Shown: positions 1-10,285, counted from the stretch's first letter. The stretch: 53,826 bases of DNA from Prevotella sp. (GCA_016291915.1 JAEEZP010000009.1:1-53826); one strand, 5' to 3'. Notes: generated from the letters alone by a model not told the origin. Numbers and translations are program-made.

Positions 1-28
1 TAACTATTTTTGGCAAGATAATAGTCTA

Positions 29-36
29 TATATTTG
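29..36 (+). promoter_or_regulatory. -7 promoter box for the TonB-peptidase operon
   Basis: TATATTTG matches the Bacteroidota -7 consensus TAnnTTTG exactly and sits 15 bases before the ATG at 52. A TTTG at 9-12 could be the -33 box, but the 16-base gap is shorter than the usual 19-21. The next gene starts so soon that the leader would be very short. This argues against the TTG at 34 as start, since it would lie inside the promoter. Confidence 0.5.
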
Positions 37-51
37 ATAAATGTTAAAATT

Positions 52-2904
52 ATGGTAAGAAAAAACTATTTTAGTGCCATGATTCTGCTTATTACACTTT
101 TACTATCGGGGATCCTCTATCCTCAATCGGTAAAAGCACAAAACAAGAGCAGAATCTATGGAACCGTTTACGAATTAGACGGAAAAAAAACTGTACCACT
201 GGATTTTGCTACGGTGTCTTTCCCTGACTTCAGTATAGGAACGACAACGAACAACGGTGGTAGTTATTCCTTGAACGTACCGCAAGGCAAGGTTAAGATG
301 CGCGTGCAATACGTAGGCAAACACGCTATCGACACACTCGTTAACGTAAAAGGTGATATGCGTCTGAATTTCACATTGCTCAATGAAGACTTCCGTTTGC
401 AAGAGGTTACCGTAACCGCAACGCACAATGCTGCCGGAAGTTCAACATCCAGTAATATCTCCCGTCAAGCCATGGAGCACATGCAGGCTACCAGTCTTTA
501 CGACATCATGGCCTTGCTACCGGGTGGTATAACATCCGAGCAGAACTTAAGTGAGACTAAGACAATGACCCTACGTCAGTCAGGTACCAGAAACACGGCT
601 ACAAACAGTTTGGGTACTGCCATCATCCGTGATGGTGCCCCCATCTCCAACAATGCCAACCTCTCTATCCTAAATACGGCATTCGTCTTAGAAGACAATG
701 GTGGTTCTATTGCTGGTATAGGAGGAACAGCATCACCCAGTGAGGGTGTTGACTTGCGTACGATCTCTACAGAGAACATTGAGAATGTGGAAGTGATCCG
801 TGGTATTCCTTCCGTGGAATACGGTGATCTGACATCCGGTGCAGTGATTATCCACTCTAAGGCCGGTCGTGAGCCGCTCCGTATCAAAGCCAAGGCTAAT
901 CCGAAGGTTTATCAGGGTAGCATTGGTTCTGGTTTCGAGTTAGGTGAGAACAAGGGTGCACTCAACCTGAGTGCTGACTATGCTTACAATGTGAATGACC
1001 CGAAGCAAAGCTTTATCCATTACGAAAGATTAACGGGAAAGGCCCTCTATTCGAAGTCGCTGTTTGCCAACAAACTGCGTTCTAACACCTCACTGGATAT
1101 CTTCTATGGAAAGAGTCGCAGAGACAAGAATCCTATCGATGAGATTTCCATGATCAATCATAAGGGTGAGGATATAGGACTGACATTGAATACCAACGGA
1201 TTGTGGAACATCCAGAAGGGATGGTTGGAGAATATCCGTTATGTGCTCTCTGGTAGTTTTACAGATAAGAGCAGCTATTACGAGGAAGCTGAGAGTTCTG
1301 GTAACGCGCCTTATTCAGGAACGAAGACCGATGGTACTACCCTTACCAATATTGCTGGTGAGCAGATCCCAGGAATTACCAACTTCTCAGCTGAGGATTC
1401 AAAGTACTTTGCATACTATATTCCAAGCAGTTATATTGAGCATTATAATGTTGACAGCAAAGAGATAAACTTCTTCGCCAAGCTCACAGCCAACTTCTTC
1501 AAGCAGTTTGGGAAATCAGTAAACAACCGTATCTTAATCGGTGCAGACTTCAAGGCTGACGGTAACGAAGGAAAGGGTAAGACCTTTGACCAGAAAGAGG
1601 TTCCTTATCGTAATCTCCAATTTGTCAATGGCTCCTTCAGATCCCGTTCATACAAAGATATTCCATGGCTTAAGCATTTCGGTGCCTTCGCAGAAGAGAA
1701 CTTCAACTGGACAATTGGAAGGAATGTCCTCAGTCTGCAAGCCGGTGTCCGTTACGACCACGCATCAGTAGTGGGTGGCGCTATCTCACCGCGTTTCAAT
1801 GCTTCGTTGGATATTATCCCCGATGTACTGACCATTCATGGAGGTTATGGTATCACAGCAAAGATGCCAACCCTGCTCTTCCTCTATCCGGAACCAGCCT
1901 ATTTCGAATATACGAACCTGAATGAGTTAGCGAATGAGAGTATCGCGGAGTCTGACCGCCGGTTTATTACGACCACGAGAGTGTTCGATACACAGAATAA
2001 AGACCTGAAGATTGCCAAGAACCATAAAGCAGAGATCGGCTTCGATCTCCGACTGGGTAAGGTTGACTTGTCGGTCACCGGTTTTACCGAGCATCAGAAG
2101 AATGGTTATTCTCTGACCACGACATTAGGGTCATTCCAGCCTGTTGTCTATAATAAGTTCACGCGTGATGACAATTTCAACATTGTACTGGATCAGGCCT
2201 ACAATGTGATTTCCCGTTACAATGTACCATGTAACAACCGTTTCGCAAAGACCAAAGGTGTGGAGTTTGAATTGAACATCGGTCGTATAGAGGCCATCCG
2301 CACCTCCTTCCAGTTGAACGGTGCTTGGATGAGGTCCCAGAGTTATACCACGGGATTGTCTTTCTACGATAACAACTCTGAGGTTCCTGCCGGACGCCAT
2401 GATATCGGTATCTATGAGGGACATGGCATCGACTATTACTCTCAGCAATTTACAACAGCCTTGCGTGCTACCCATAACATCCCACAGATCGGATTTGTAG
2501 TGACACTGACAGCGCAGGCTATATGGCAGGATCAGAGCTGGGCCGTATTCCACAACGACACCATTCCTATCGGATACTTGTCACAGACAACGGCACAGCC
2601 TACCTATTTCCAGACAAACCAGTATAAGACCGTACAGGATGTGCGTGATGCAGGATTGACCTACCTGCTCAACTATCCCAATCACACTAATGCGTTAAAA
2701 GAATCGTTCAGTCCCTATTTCCTCTTCAACCTCAATCTGACAAAGGAAATTAGTGATATGCTGCGTGTGTCCTTCTTTGCCAATAACATGTTCCGCAGCT
2801 ATCCTCGTCGTGAAAGCAAGCGTACTCCTGGTGAGTATGAAGTGATGTTCCGCGATGATGGCAACAGATTCTATTTTGGTGTTGAGTTATCACTTAAGTT
2901 ATAA
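52..2904 (+). CDS. TonB-dependent receptor with carboxypeptidase-like N-terminal domain
   Basis: A 950-residue outer-membrane receptor. A signal peptide (residues about 1-30, ending SVKAQ) is followed by a CarboxypepD_reg-like beta-sandwich (about 33-110, with the typical FATVSFPDFSIGTTTNNGG core), a plug domain (about 115-260, including LPGG and the GIPSVEYGDLTSGAVII stretch) and a long beta-barrel ending in an aromatic/leucine strand (YFGVELSLKL). Such receptors take up a ligand using TonB/ExbBD energy. There is no SusD homologue next to it, so it is not a classical glycan-utilisation pair. It is followed 14 bases later by a DUF4876-like lipoprotein, then a DUF6850-like barrel and three gingipain-like proteins, all probably co-transcribed. 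I chose ATG 52 over TTG 34 because of the promoter box. Ligand unknown; peptide, metal chelate or heme are all possible. Confidence 0.9.
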   Translation: MVRKNYFSAMILLITLLLSGILYPQSVKAQNKSRIYGTVYELDGKKTVPLDFATVSFPDFSIGTTTNNGGSYSLNVPQGKVKMRVQYVGKHAIDTLVNVKGDMRLNFTLLNEDFRLQEVTVTATHNAAGSSTSSNISRQAMEHMQATSLYDIMALLPGGITSEQNLSETKTMTLRQSGTRNTATNSLGTAIIRDGAPISNNANLSILNTAFVLEDNGGSIAGIGGTASPSEGVDLRTISTENIENVEVIRGIPSVEYGDLTSGAVIIHSKAGREPLRIKAKANPKVYQGSIGSGFELGENKGALNLSADYAYNVNDPKQSFIHYERLTGKALYSKSLFANKLRSNTSLDIFYGKSRRDKNPIDEISMINHKGEDIGLTLNTNGLWNIQKGWLENIRYVLSGSFTDKSSYYEEAESSGNAPYSGTKTDGTTLTNIAGEQIPGITNFSAEDSKYFAYYIPSSYIEHYNVDSKEINFFAKLTANFFKQFGKSVNNRILIGADFKADGNEGKGKTFDQKEVPYRNLQFVNGSFRSRSYKDIPWLKHFGAFAEENFNWTIGRNVLSLQAGVRYDHASVVGGAISPRFNASLDIIPDVLTIHGGYGITAKMPTLLFLYPEPAYFEYTNLNELANESIAESDRRFITTTRVFDTQNKDLKIAKNHKAEIGFDLRLGKVDLSVTGFTEHQKNGYSLTTTLGSFQPVVYNKFTRDDNFNIVLDQAYNVISRYNVPCNNRFAKTKGVEFELNIGRIEAIRTSFQLNGAWMRSQSYTTGLSFYDNNSEVPAGRHDIGIYEGHGIDYYSQQFTTALRATHNIPQIGFVVTLTAQAIWQDQSWAVFHNDTIPIGYLSQTTAQPTYFQTNQYKTVQDVRDAGLTYLLNYPNHTNALKESFSPYFLFNLNLTKEISDMLRVSFFANNMFRSYPRRESKRTPGEYEVMFRDDGNRFYFGVELSLKL

Positions 2905-2918
2905 AGAAAAGAAGCAAT

Positions 2919-4184
2919 ATGAAAAAGATACAATATATCCTGTTGGGATTGGTGACCGTACTCTTCGTCTCCTGCGACCAGTTCAAGGAGGCTGATGAGG
3001 CTACGAAGATCGAGCCACTCGATGTGAATGTCAGTTTGTCAATTGATGTGCCGGGCCTGGCATCTGCCGAGGGCTTGGTGGTGAAAATAGAGAATACGGG
3101 CGATGGCCTTTCCTATCGTAAGGAATTTACAGGCACGGAAGTAAGTGTAAGTGATGTGATTCCCGGTATCTATACCATCTCTGTATCTGGTACAGCCTTG
3201 GATACCGAAGGAAACGAGTATTATATCAATGGTAATGAGGTAAATAAAGCCCTCTATGCCGGCGTGAACAGCGTTAAGATCTCCATGCAAGGATTGAAGG
3301 TCAGTCCGTTAGTCTTCAAGGAGATTTACTACTGCGGATCACGTCCACCTGTAGGTTTCGCTTATTTCCGTGATCAGTTCTATGAAATTTACAACAACTC
3401 CAGCGAGGTGCAGTATCTCGATGGTATCCACTTTGCACAGTTATATCCTAATGCTGCGACCCGTACGCTCCCTGTGTGGCCAGAAAGCGATGCTGGAAAA
3501 TATTGTTATGGAGAGCGCGTATGGAAGTTCCCGGGCAACGGTACACAGTATCCATTGCAACCCGGCGAGTCGGCTGTGATCGCACAGTTTGCTGCTAACC
3601 ACAAGTTGGAAATCTACAACCCCAACTCACCCGTTGACTGTAGTCATGCCGAGTTTGAGTTTAACATGAACAATGCTAACTTCCCTGATCAGCCTGCTAT
3701 TGACATGGCTCATGTCTATTATAATGGTAAAGCAGAGATGGGAACTATACCTCAATTCCTTACATCTGTATTTGGTGGTGCTTTTGCGATATTCCGCATT
3801 CCTGCCGGAGAGGTATGGGATCCCGTGAATAATTTGGATTTGCAGGCTGATGATCTGAAGAATCTCAACCAAAAGCATAAGGCTCGTATCCCTATCAGCT
3901 ATGTTTTGGATGCTGTAGAGTGCGTGAATGGTGAGAGCTATCAGGATGCCAAGCGTATTCCTGCCGTGCTCGATGCCGGTTGTACATGGGTTGGTTCTTC
4001 CTATTGCAGTCTGGGTGTTGCCCGTAAGGTGAGTGTAACGGAAGAGGGTGATACTATTCGTCGTGAAAACGGCGCCCTGATTTTCCAGGACACCAACAAC
4101 TCTACCGATGACTTTGAGAGAGGTGTCGTTCCTGAACTTCACCGTTATGGAACAGGTGTACCTTCATGGAATGTTACTTATTAA
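2919..4184 (+). CDS. DUF4876-like surface/periplasmic lipoprotein
   Basis: A 421-residue lipoprotein: the signal ends in a lipobox (LFVSC, Cys19). An N-terminal Ig-like/PEGA-like sandwich (about residues 35-125) is followed by a large domain whose EIYNNSSEVQYLDG stretch recalls lamin-tail (LTD) folds. From memory this arrangement is typical of DUF4876 proteins, which accompany TonB receptors in Bacteroidota; that assignment was not checked by search. The gene starts 14 bases after the receptor and 36 bases before the DUF6850-like barrel. It probably acts as the accessory lipoprotein of the receptor, in place of SusD. Its ligand is unknown. Confidence 0.7.
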   Translation: MKKIQYILLGLVTVLFVSCDQFKEADEATKIEPLDVNVSLSIDVPGLASAEGLVVKIENTGDGLSYRKEFTGTEVSVSDVIPGIYTISVSGTALDTEGNEYYINGNEVNKALYAGVNSVKISMQGLKVSPLVFKEIYYCGSRPPVGFAYFRDQFYEIYNNSSEVQYLDGIHFAQLYPNAATRTLPVWPESDAGKYCYGERVWKFPGNGTQYPLQPGESAVIAQFAANHKLEIYNPNSPVDCSHAEFEFNMNNANFPDQPAIDMAHVYYNGKAEMGTIPQFLTSVFGGAFAIFRIPAGEVWDPVNNLDLQADDLKNLNQKHKARIPISYVLDAVECVNGESYQDAKRIPAVLDAGCTWVGSSYCSLGVARKVSVTEEGDTIRRENGALIFQDTNNSTDDFERGVVPELHRYGTGVPSWNVTY

Positions 4185-4220
4185 GTCATGAATGTGGAAT
4201 AACAAAAAGGATTATAAGTT

Positions 4221-5783
4221 ATGAAAAGACAACATATATTTATAAGGGGATTAATGGCTACAGTGTTTCTGTCTGGCCTCACCCCTGCTTTGGCGCAAGT
4301 GAACAACTCACCTGCGGCCATGGAGAAACTGAAGGAGCATAATCTTTGGTTCCAGACGAAGAATGCTGCGGGAACGGTTTACGACAACACCCGGCAGTTC
4401 TCCAATATCATTGTCAACTATGATATGGAAGACGGTGACTTCAAGCGTCCGCAACAGGGTGAGAAAGACAAGACACTCTCTGTCAGCAGTGAAGGATTCT
4501 TAGATCTGAAGAATGTCTATGTTTGGGGACAGTTCATCTTCCAGCATGAGGATGTGAAAGATGCCAGTTACAACGCTTCTATTACCGATCCGTTCAGAGG
4601 CATGCCCTACTATGTAACAGACGAATACAGTGACAGTAAGTGGAGAAACCAGTTCTACGATCTGCATTTTCGCGCCTCAACGCCTGTTATCAACAACTGG
4701 CTGACGTTAGGTATTGACGGAACTTATAAGGCATCCATCGCGGCTAAGCAGCGAGACCCGAGTGTGGACACCCGTTTCTATACCCTGCAACTGATCCCAA
4801 GTGCAACGTTTGCCTTCAATGAGAAGAACCGTGCAGGTGTTCATATAGGTTACTCATCCATCAAGGAAGATGTCAAGATGGAGAACACCTATACCTACCT
4901 TTATCAGGCATACTGGACAAATTACGGTTTAGGTGTATCAACTTACGGTTATAGTTCAGGTGGTCCAAGTATTAACTATTTCGGTCATATTTGGGAGGCA
5001 GGCGTACAGTACCAGCATCAAGATGATGTATGGAACATCCTTTTGGAAGGAAAGTATGCCAAACGAGTTGAGAATGCAGAGAACTCCTTCTCTACGCCTC
5101 GCAAGCAGTTTGCCGCCAAAGATCAAAAGATTGATGTCATCGGTACGATCCTCCGTGAGGGTGAGGACTACACCCATTCCTTGAAGGCCGCATGGGGTTA
5201 CCGCCATATCGATGGTATTCAGTATATCAATGAGCGTGATAACACCGAGGCACAGCAGGGTTGGATCGACTTGCATCATGACATCCGCTCCACCTATGTT
5301 ACACGTACGGCTTCGTTTAAGTATGGTATCATGCGTAACCGCGGTGATGAGTACAACTGGCGTGTAGATGCCAGCGTGGCTTACGTGGGATACAGTGATG
5401 AGTATCTCCTCCCGAACTCAACAAAAGACTCAAAGAATCTCTTCGTTGACCTGGAAGCTAAGAAGAACATCAAGGTAGGTGACCGCCTGAATAACCGTCT
5501 GTTGGTAGCTGTCAAGGGTGGTCTGCGCAATGCTATGAGCGGTGAGTATCGCTATGGCGGCACTCATGAGGATTATCCAACTATTGCCATGGAGGCAGCC
5601 GACGAGGATTACCTGACCAGCGATGCATGGCATGTAGGTGGTTCTCTTACTTACTCACAGCAGGTGAAGGAGAATCAGAAACTGAATGTCTATCTGAAGG
5701 CAGCCATCGACTATCACAAGTCGAAAGTTGATATCTTCGATAAACGAACCTTTGCTACTTGCACTTTAGGATTTAATTTCTAA
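4221..5783 (+). CDS. DUF6850-like outer-membrane beta-barrel protein
   Basis: A 520-residue protein with a signal peptide (cleavage near LAQ, residues about 20-26) and long alternating amphipathic strands. It has many aromatic girdle residues and ends in FATCTLGFNF, a C-terminal phenylalanine typical of outer-membrane barrels. The family call (DUF6850) rests on recognition and on its place after a TonB receptor and a DUF4876-like lipoprotein. It follows the lipoprotein by 36 bases and precedes the first peptidase-like gene by 82 bases. Its role may be a second pore or a structural partner; nothing in the sequence identifies a substrate. Confidence 0.65.
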   Translation: MKRQHIFIRGLMATVFLSGLTPALAQVNNSPAAMEKLKEHNLWFQTKNAAGTVYDNTRQFSNIIVNYDMEDGDFKRPQQGEKDKTLSVSSEGFLDLKNVYVWGQFIFQHEDVKDASYNASITDPFRGMPYYVTDEYSDSKWRNQFYDLHFRASTPVINNWLTLGIDGTYKASIAAKQRDPSVDTRFYTLQLIPSATFAFNEKNRAGVHIGYSSIKEDVKMENTYTYLYQAYWTNYGLGVSTYGYSSGGPSINYFGHIWEAGVQYQHQDDVWNILLEGKYAKRVENAENSFSTPRKQFAAKDQKIDVIGTILREGEDYTHSLKAAWGYRHIDGIQYINERDNTEAQQGWIDLHHDIRSTYVTRTASFKYGIMRNRGDEYNWRVDASVAYVGYSDEYLLPNSTKDSKNLFVDLEAKKNIKVGDRLNNRLLVAVKGGLRNAMSGEYRYGGTHEDYPTIAMEAADEDYLTSDAWHVGGSLTYSQQVKENQKLNVYLKAAIDYHKSKVDIFDKRTFATCTLGFNF

Positions 5784-5791
5784 CGATCGAT

Positions 5792-5848
5792 GATGCTGGT
5801 GGTGCTGTCTGGCGGTATGAAACCCGCCATGACAGGATCATCAGCATC
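5792..5848 (+). promoter_or_regulatory. Long imperfect hairpin inside the operon
   Basis: Left arm 5792-5815 and right arm 5824-5848 pair almost completely. The GATGCTG and GGCGG blocks match CATCAGCATC and CCGCC on the other side, with G-U wobbles at the G positions of GGTGG and one or two mismatches. The loop is about 8 bases. It lies in the 82-base gap between the barrel gene and the first peptidase-like gene. There is no strong U tract (only TCTTTCC follows), so it could be an attenuator, an RNA-processing site or a stabiliser of the upstream mRNA rather than a full terminator. Confidence 0.6.
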
Positions 5849-5865
5849 TTTCCTTAATAGCGAAC

Positions 5866-8043
5866 ATGAGAAAAACAATATTACAGACTTTCATCCTTTT
5901 ATGCCTGGCCACCATGGCAATGGCACAGAAATATGTCCGACCGAAGGAGCGCCAGCTCACACGGTCGTTTGCCGTTATTACGGATACAAAGACGTGGAAA
6001 CTGTGTAAGTCGGAACTGGTGGCATACCAGCAAATGCTCAACGAGGAGCAGTTGCCCACCTTTATAATATATAAAGACTGGAAAAGGCCTGAGGAAGTAA
6101 AAAAGGTGATTCAGCGCCTTCACTCACAGAATCATCTTGAGGGTGTGGTGTTTGTCGGGGATATCCCCATTGCGATGATCCGCAAGGCACAACATCTCAC
6201 CTCTGCCTTTAAGATGAATGAGAACACCTTCCCATGGAATGAATCATCTGTGCCCAGTGACCGTTTCTATGATGATTTCCATCTGGTGTTTGATTATGTG
6301 AAACAGGATTCCGTACAAAAGAATTTCTTCTATTACGAACTGGCTGTACAGTCGCCGCAGACGATACACTGCGACATCTATTCAGGTCGTATCAAACCCG
6401 TAGATAACGGTGTGGATCCCTATCAGCAGATCCGTGATTATCTGTTGAAGACCATCGAGCAGCATCGTTCCGGAAACAAACTGGATCAGTTCTTCTCTTA
6501 TACAGGGGAAGGCTCGTACTCCAATTCCCTCACGGCATGGACACCGGAGGCTTTTACCATCAGGGAACAGATGCCGGGGATATTCGACAAACAAGGAAGA
6601 GCCCGCTTCATGCGTTACAGCTTCTATGATTATCCGAAAGAAACGGTGATGAATATGATGAAGCGTGAGGATCTCGACTTGGCTATCTTCCATGAGCATG
6701 GCACGCCCGACAGACAATATCTCTCTGCTTCACCAGCCACGGAGGATCTCAATAGTCATATCGAGAAGTTAAAGGCTGACAAACGGTCCTACATCCGTCG
6801 TTGGGCCAAGACACCTGAGAAGATAGCAGAGTATATTCAGAAACAACGTGAGGAATACGGTCTTGACGCTTCCTGGTTTGAGGGATACGACGATCCCAAG
6901 CTGTTAGAGAAAGACTCCCTGCTTGATCTGAAGACAGGTATTGTCCTTAGTGATGTTACCAAGATGAAGCCCAATGCACGCATGGTGATCTTCGATGCTT
7001 GCTACAACGGTGACTTCCGGGAGAAAGACTATATCGCAGGGCGTTATATCTTCTCTGAAGGTAAGAGTGCCGTCGCCTTTGCCAATAGTGTCAATGTACT
7101 GCAGGACAAACAGGCAAACGAGATGCTGGGATTGCTGGGATTAGGAGCAAGAGTAGGACAATGGGCACAACTCACGAATATCCTGGAATCACATGTGATA
7201 GGTGATCCTACCTTCCGCTTTACCTCGAATGATGCCTCTCTTAACCTCAGCGAACTGATCAGCCGACCCTACAATGAGGCAGAGGCATTACGGAATGTAG
7301 ATTCCCCGTATGCCGATGTGCAGAACCTCGCCTTACATCAGCTTTATCGCAATGGTTATGCAGGCATTTCCAACTTACTGGCCAAGAAATACCGCACATC
7401 ACCCTATGCTGTTGTAAGATACACCTCGTTGGCTTTATTGACGCAGGTAAACGACAGGAATCTGCAAGAGATCCTGAAAGAGTCTATCCACGACAGTAAT
7501 GAGTTTATCCGTCGTACCACGGTACGCTTCATGGCTTATGTCGGTCTTAACGACTACGTCCCCTTGTTAGTTAAGGAATATGCCGAGAATTATTTCTCCG
7601 AGCGTGAGCGTTTCGATATCGGTATGAAGATGAGGGTCTTTGATGAAAAAGTGGTGAAGAAAGCGGTGGAGGATGTGTTGGCTCACTCTTATGTCACCGA
7701 CAGGAAAGAACTTGCTGAGGTGCTCCTGAAGGAAAATGAGTACAAGACCTCCGCTGATGAGCATATCTTTGATAAGACCGGCAAGAAAGGATATCGTATC
7801 TCGTATATCAACTCACTGAAGAATGAGAACATCCACGCATCCATTGACGGTTACCTGAAACTGATTCTCGATGCTGATGAAGAAGAGAAGGTACGTTGTG
7901 CCTTGCTGGAATCTTTGGCATGGTTCAAATGGTCGTACCGTCGTCAGGACATCATGAATGCCTGCCAACAGTTGATGAGCAATGTGAACACACCGGCTGC
8001 AGTTAGGGAAAATGCTGAAAGAACCTATTTTAGACTGAAGTAA
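5866..8043 (+). CDS. Gingipain-like (C25-fold) cysteine peptidase homologue with HEAT-like repeats, paralogue 1
   Basis: A 725-residue secreted protein. A signal peptide (ending AMAQ, residue 21) is followed by a caspase/gingipain-like region. It shows VVFVGDIPIAMI (about 90-105), SDRFYDD, a FHEHG motif with candidate catalytic His278, and a FDACYNGDF motif with candidate Cys379. A closing VIGDPTFRF strand resembles the end of the gingipain catalytic domain. Residues about 460-725 are helical pairs like HEAT repeats. The His-Cys distance of about 100 residues is far larger than the 33 in RgpB and is filled by a charged helical insertion. There is no lipobox and no T9SS C-terminal domain, so a periplasmic location is likely. 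Two paralogues follow at 2-base spacing. Activity is inferred from the conserved dyad only. Confidence 0.7.
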   Translation: MRKTILQTFILLCLATMAMAQKYVRPKERQLTRSFAVITDTKTWKLCKSELVAYQQMLNEEQLPTFIIYKDWKRPEEVKKVIQRLHSQNHLEGVVFVGDIPIAMIRKAQHLTSAFKMNENTFPWNESSVPSDRFYDDFHLVFDYVKQDSVQKNFFYYELAVQSPQTIHCDIYSGRIKPVDNGVDPYQQIRDYLLKTIEQHRSGNKLDQFFSYTGEGSYSNSLTAWTPEAFTIREQMPGIFDKQGRARFMRYSFYDYPKETVMNMMKREDLDLAIFHEHGTPDRQYLSASPATEDLNSHIEKLKADKRSYIRRWAKTPEKIAEYIQKQREEYGLDASWFEGYDDPKLLEKDSLLDLKTGIVLSDVTKMKPNARMVIFDACYNGDFREKDYIAGRYIFSEGKSAVAFANSVNVLQDKQANEMLGLLGLGARVGQWAQLTNILESHVIGDPTFRFTSNDASLNLSELISRPYNEAEALRNVDSPYADVQNLALHQLYRNGYAGISNLLAKKYRTSPYAVVRYTSLALLTQVNDRNLQEILKESIHDSNEFIRRTTVRFMAYVGLNDYVPLLVKEYAENYFSERERFDIGMKMRVFDEKVVKKAVEDVLAHSYVTDRKELAEVLLKENEYKTSADEHIFDKTGKKGYRISYINSLKNENIHASIDGYLKLILDADEEEKVRCALLESLAWFKWSYRRQDIMNACQQLMSNVNTPAAVRENAERTYFRLK

Positions 8044-8045
8044 TC

Positions 8046-10283
8046 ATGAGAAGAAACATACTGATAATATTGGTCCTGATGCTCACACTGAATGTGGGAG
8101 CAGCCAAACGTGTGGTGAAGAAGACGGTAGCGGTACCAACCCCCGTGATCATACAACCATTACAGCAGCATCCTACGGCCTTCGCTGTGATTACCGATGA
8201 CTCTACCTTCGTACGATGCAACGAGGCAATCCTCAGATATCGTGATGCAGTGGAATACGATGGACTTTCCACCTATATCGTACATGCCAGATGGCAGTCA
8301 CCCACAGAGGTAAGGAACATGCTTCAGAAGTTGTATGCAGAATGTCCTACCTTGGAAGGAATTGTGCTCGTTGGTGATATTCCCATTGCCATGGTACGCA
8401 ACGCCCAGCATATGACAACTGCCTTTAAGATGGATGAAGCAAAATTCCCTATCTATGAATCAAGTGTTCCTACAGACCGCTTCTATGACGATCTGCATCT
8501 GCAGTTCCGTTTTATGCAGAAAGACTCTGTGAATGAACGACTGTTTTACTATCAACTCACAGAAGAAAGTCCTCAGTCGCTTCAACCCACCTTCTACTCT
8601 GCCCGAATCAAATATCCAGAGGGTATGGGTGGTGACAAGTACGAGGGTATAACAGCCTTCCTGAATAAAGCTGCCGATGCCAAATATCATTGTAAGAACA
8701 ACCCCTTAGATCAGGTAGTGACCTATAATGGTGGTTCTTACAACTACGACTGTCTGTTGGTTTACATGGATGAAGAGAAGGCTTATCGGGAGAATTTCCC
8801 CTTAGCCTTCCGTGACGGACTATCATTCAAGCACTGGAACTTCCGTATGCAGGAGGCGATGAAGTACAAGATCTTCAGTGAGATGCAACGAAAGGATCTG
8901 GACCTTTTCATGTTCCACGAGCATGGCAATCCCGATAGTCAGTTGGTTAACGACAATAAGAAAGGAACATCTTCCACCGTACGTTATGATTTACTGAAAG
9001 GAAATATCTATTCCTCGATTCGCCGACATGTGGAGAAGAAAGGATTGGATGAAGACTCGCTGATTCTTGCCATGCAGAAGAAATTCGGTTTGACACCGGA
9101 ATTCTTCAAAGACTACAAGAATCCTGACTATTGGAGGAAAGACTCTATCGAGGATGCCGATGTCTATATCACGCTGAAAGATCTTGATGGCCGTATCACG
9201 AATCCTACGATGGTGATGTTCGATGCATGCTACAACGGCTCTTTCCATGAGAAAGACCAGATAGCCGGCAGGTATATCTTTAATCATGGAAGTACTTTAG
9301 TGGTGCAAGGGAATACCCGTAATGTTTTGCAAGACCGATGGACCATAGAGATGGTGGGATTACTGTCTCACGGTTTGCGTGTAGGACAATATAACCGTCA
9401 GGTGGCAACACTGGAAGGACACCTCCTCGGGGACCCTACCGTACATTTTGCGCCTATCAAAGAAAACACGCTTTCTACCGATGTGGTGACCAAGGCAACA
9501 GATATGGCTTATTGGAAGAGTGTGTTGAACAGTGAGTTTGCCGACATACAGTGTCTTGCCCTCAGAAAGATTGCCGATTTGGATAAGCAACATACCCAAG
9601 CTCCTTTCTTCCTGAATAAGTTTAGGGAAAGTACCTTCAACACAGTAAGAATGGAATGTCTGAAGATGCTGAGTCGTTATAACGACAAGCATTTTATCGA
9701 GGCGGTGCGTATCGGTCTACGCGATCCTTATGAGCGTGTGGCACGCAGCTGTGCTGATTTAGCTGGAGAGATATGTTCACCGGAACTGATTCCTGAAGTT
9801 GTAGAAACACTCATGGGTGACGAAGAGCGGATACGTGCCCAATATGCGCTCAACAACTCCATCTATCTGTTCAACGGTGATGATATCATTCGAGAGTTAG
9901 AGAAATTCTTTGCCAAAGCGAACCGTGTCAATGTTGAAGAGGAAGCCGGAAAGGCTATCAATGCTTTGAAAAAAGAATTTGAAGATCGTATGCAGCGCGA
10001 AGACGTGATCTTCGACAAAACCAAGAGCGATGCTGCACGTATGTCAAATATCCGTCTCCTTCGTAACTATCCCCGCACGGGAGGCATTCCCCGTTTCCTG
10101 TCATTCATCGATGATGCAGGTAATCCGCTGGTGTTACGCGTAGCCATGGCAGAAGCATTAGGTTGGTTCAATTACTCCGTAGGACGGCAAACCATCATCG
10201 AAGGTTGCCAGGCACTCTTGCAAAAAGAACAACCTGACGAATTAAAGGCTGAGTTAATACAAACCATCAATCGACTGAAATAA
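8046..10283 (+). CDS. Gingipain-like (C25-fold) cysteine peptidase homologue with HEAT-like repeats, paralogue 2
   Basis: A 745-residue paralogue of its two neighbours, sharing VLVGDIPIAMV, TDRFYDD, FHEHG (candidate catalytic His293), FDACYNGSF (candidate Cys395) and LLGDPTVHF in the same order. The N-terminus is a signal peptide ending near GAAK or slightly later, followed by a basic, Val-rich linker. The C-terminal 270 residues are HEAT-like helical pairs (for example ERVARSCADLAGEI and RIRAQYALNNS). It starts 2 bases after the previous stop and ends 2 bases before the next ATG, so the three are translationally linked. The dyad is kept in all three copies despite clear divergence, which suggests selection for activity. 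No T9SS sorting domain is visible. Confidence 0.7.
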   Translation: MRRNILIILVLMLTLNVGAAKRVVKKTVAVPTPVIIQPLQQHPTAFAVITDDSTFVRCNEAILRYRDAVEYDGLSTYIVHARWQSPTEVRNMLQKLYAECPTLEGIVLVGDIPIAMVRNAQHMTTAFKMDEAKFPIYESSVPTDRFYDDLHLQFRFMQKDSVNERLFYYQLTEESPQSLQPTFYSARIKYPEGMGGDKYEGITAFLNKAADAKYHCKNNPLDQVVTYNGGSYNYDCLLVYMDEEKAYRENFPLAFRDGLSFKHWNFRMQEAMKYKIFSEMQRKDLDLFMFHEHGNPDSQLVNDNKKGTSSTVRYDLLKGNIYSSIRRHVEKKGLDEDSLILAMQKKFGLTPEFFKDYKNPDYWRKDSIEDADVYITLKDLDGRITNPTMVMFDACYNGSFHEKDQIAGRYIFNHGSTLVVQGNTRNVLQDRWTIEMVGLLSHGLRVGQYNRQVATLEGHLLGDPTVHFAPIKENTLSTDVVTKATDMAYWKSVLNSEFADIQCLALRKIADLDKQHTQAPFFLNKFRESTFNTVRMECLKMLSRYNDKHFIEAVRIGLRDPYERVARSCADLAGEICSPELIPEVVETLMGDEERIRAQYALNNSIYLFNGDDIIRELEKFFAKANRVNVEEEAGKAINALKKEFEDRMQREDVIFDKTKSDAARMSNIRLLRNYPRTGGIPRFLSFIDDAGNPLVLRVAMAEALGWFNYSVGRQTIIEGCQALLQKEQPDELKAELIQTINRLK

Positions 10284-10285
10284 AG

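Noticed and set aside
5790..6008. 72-codon ORF overlapping the start of the first peptidase-like gene
   Set aside because: It overlaps the hairpin and a well-supported gene in another frame, and the peptide has no recognisable features.
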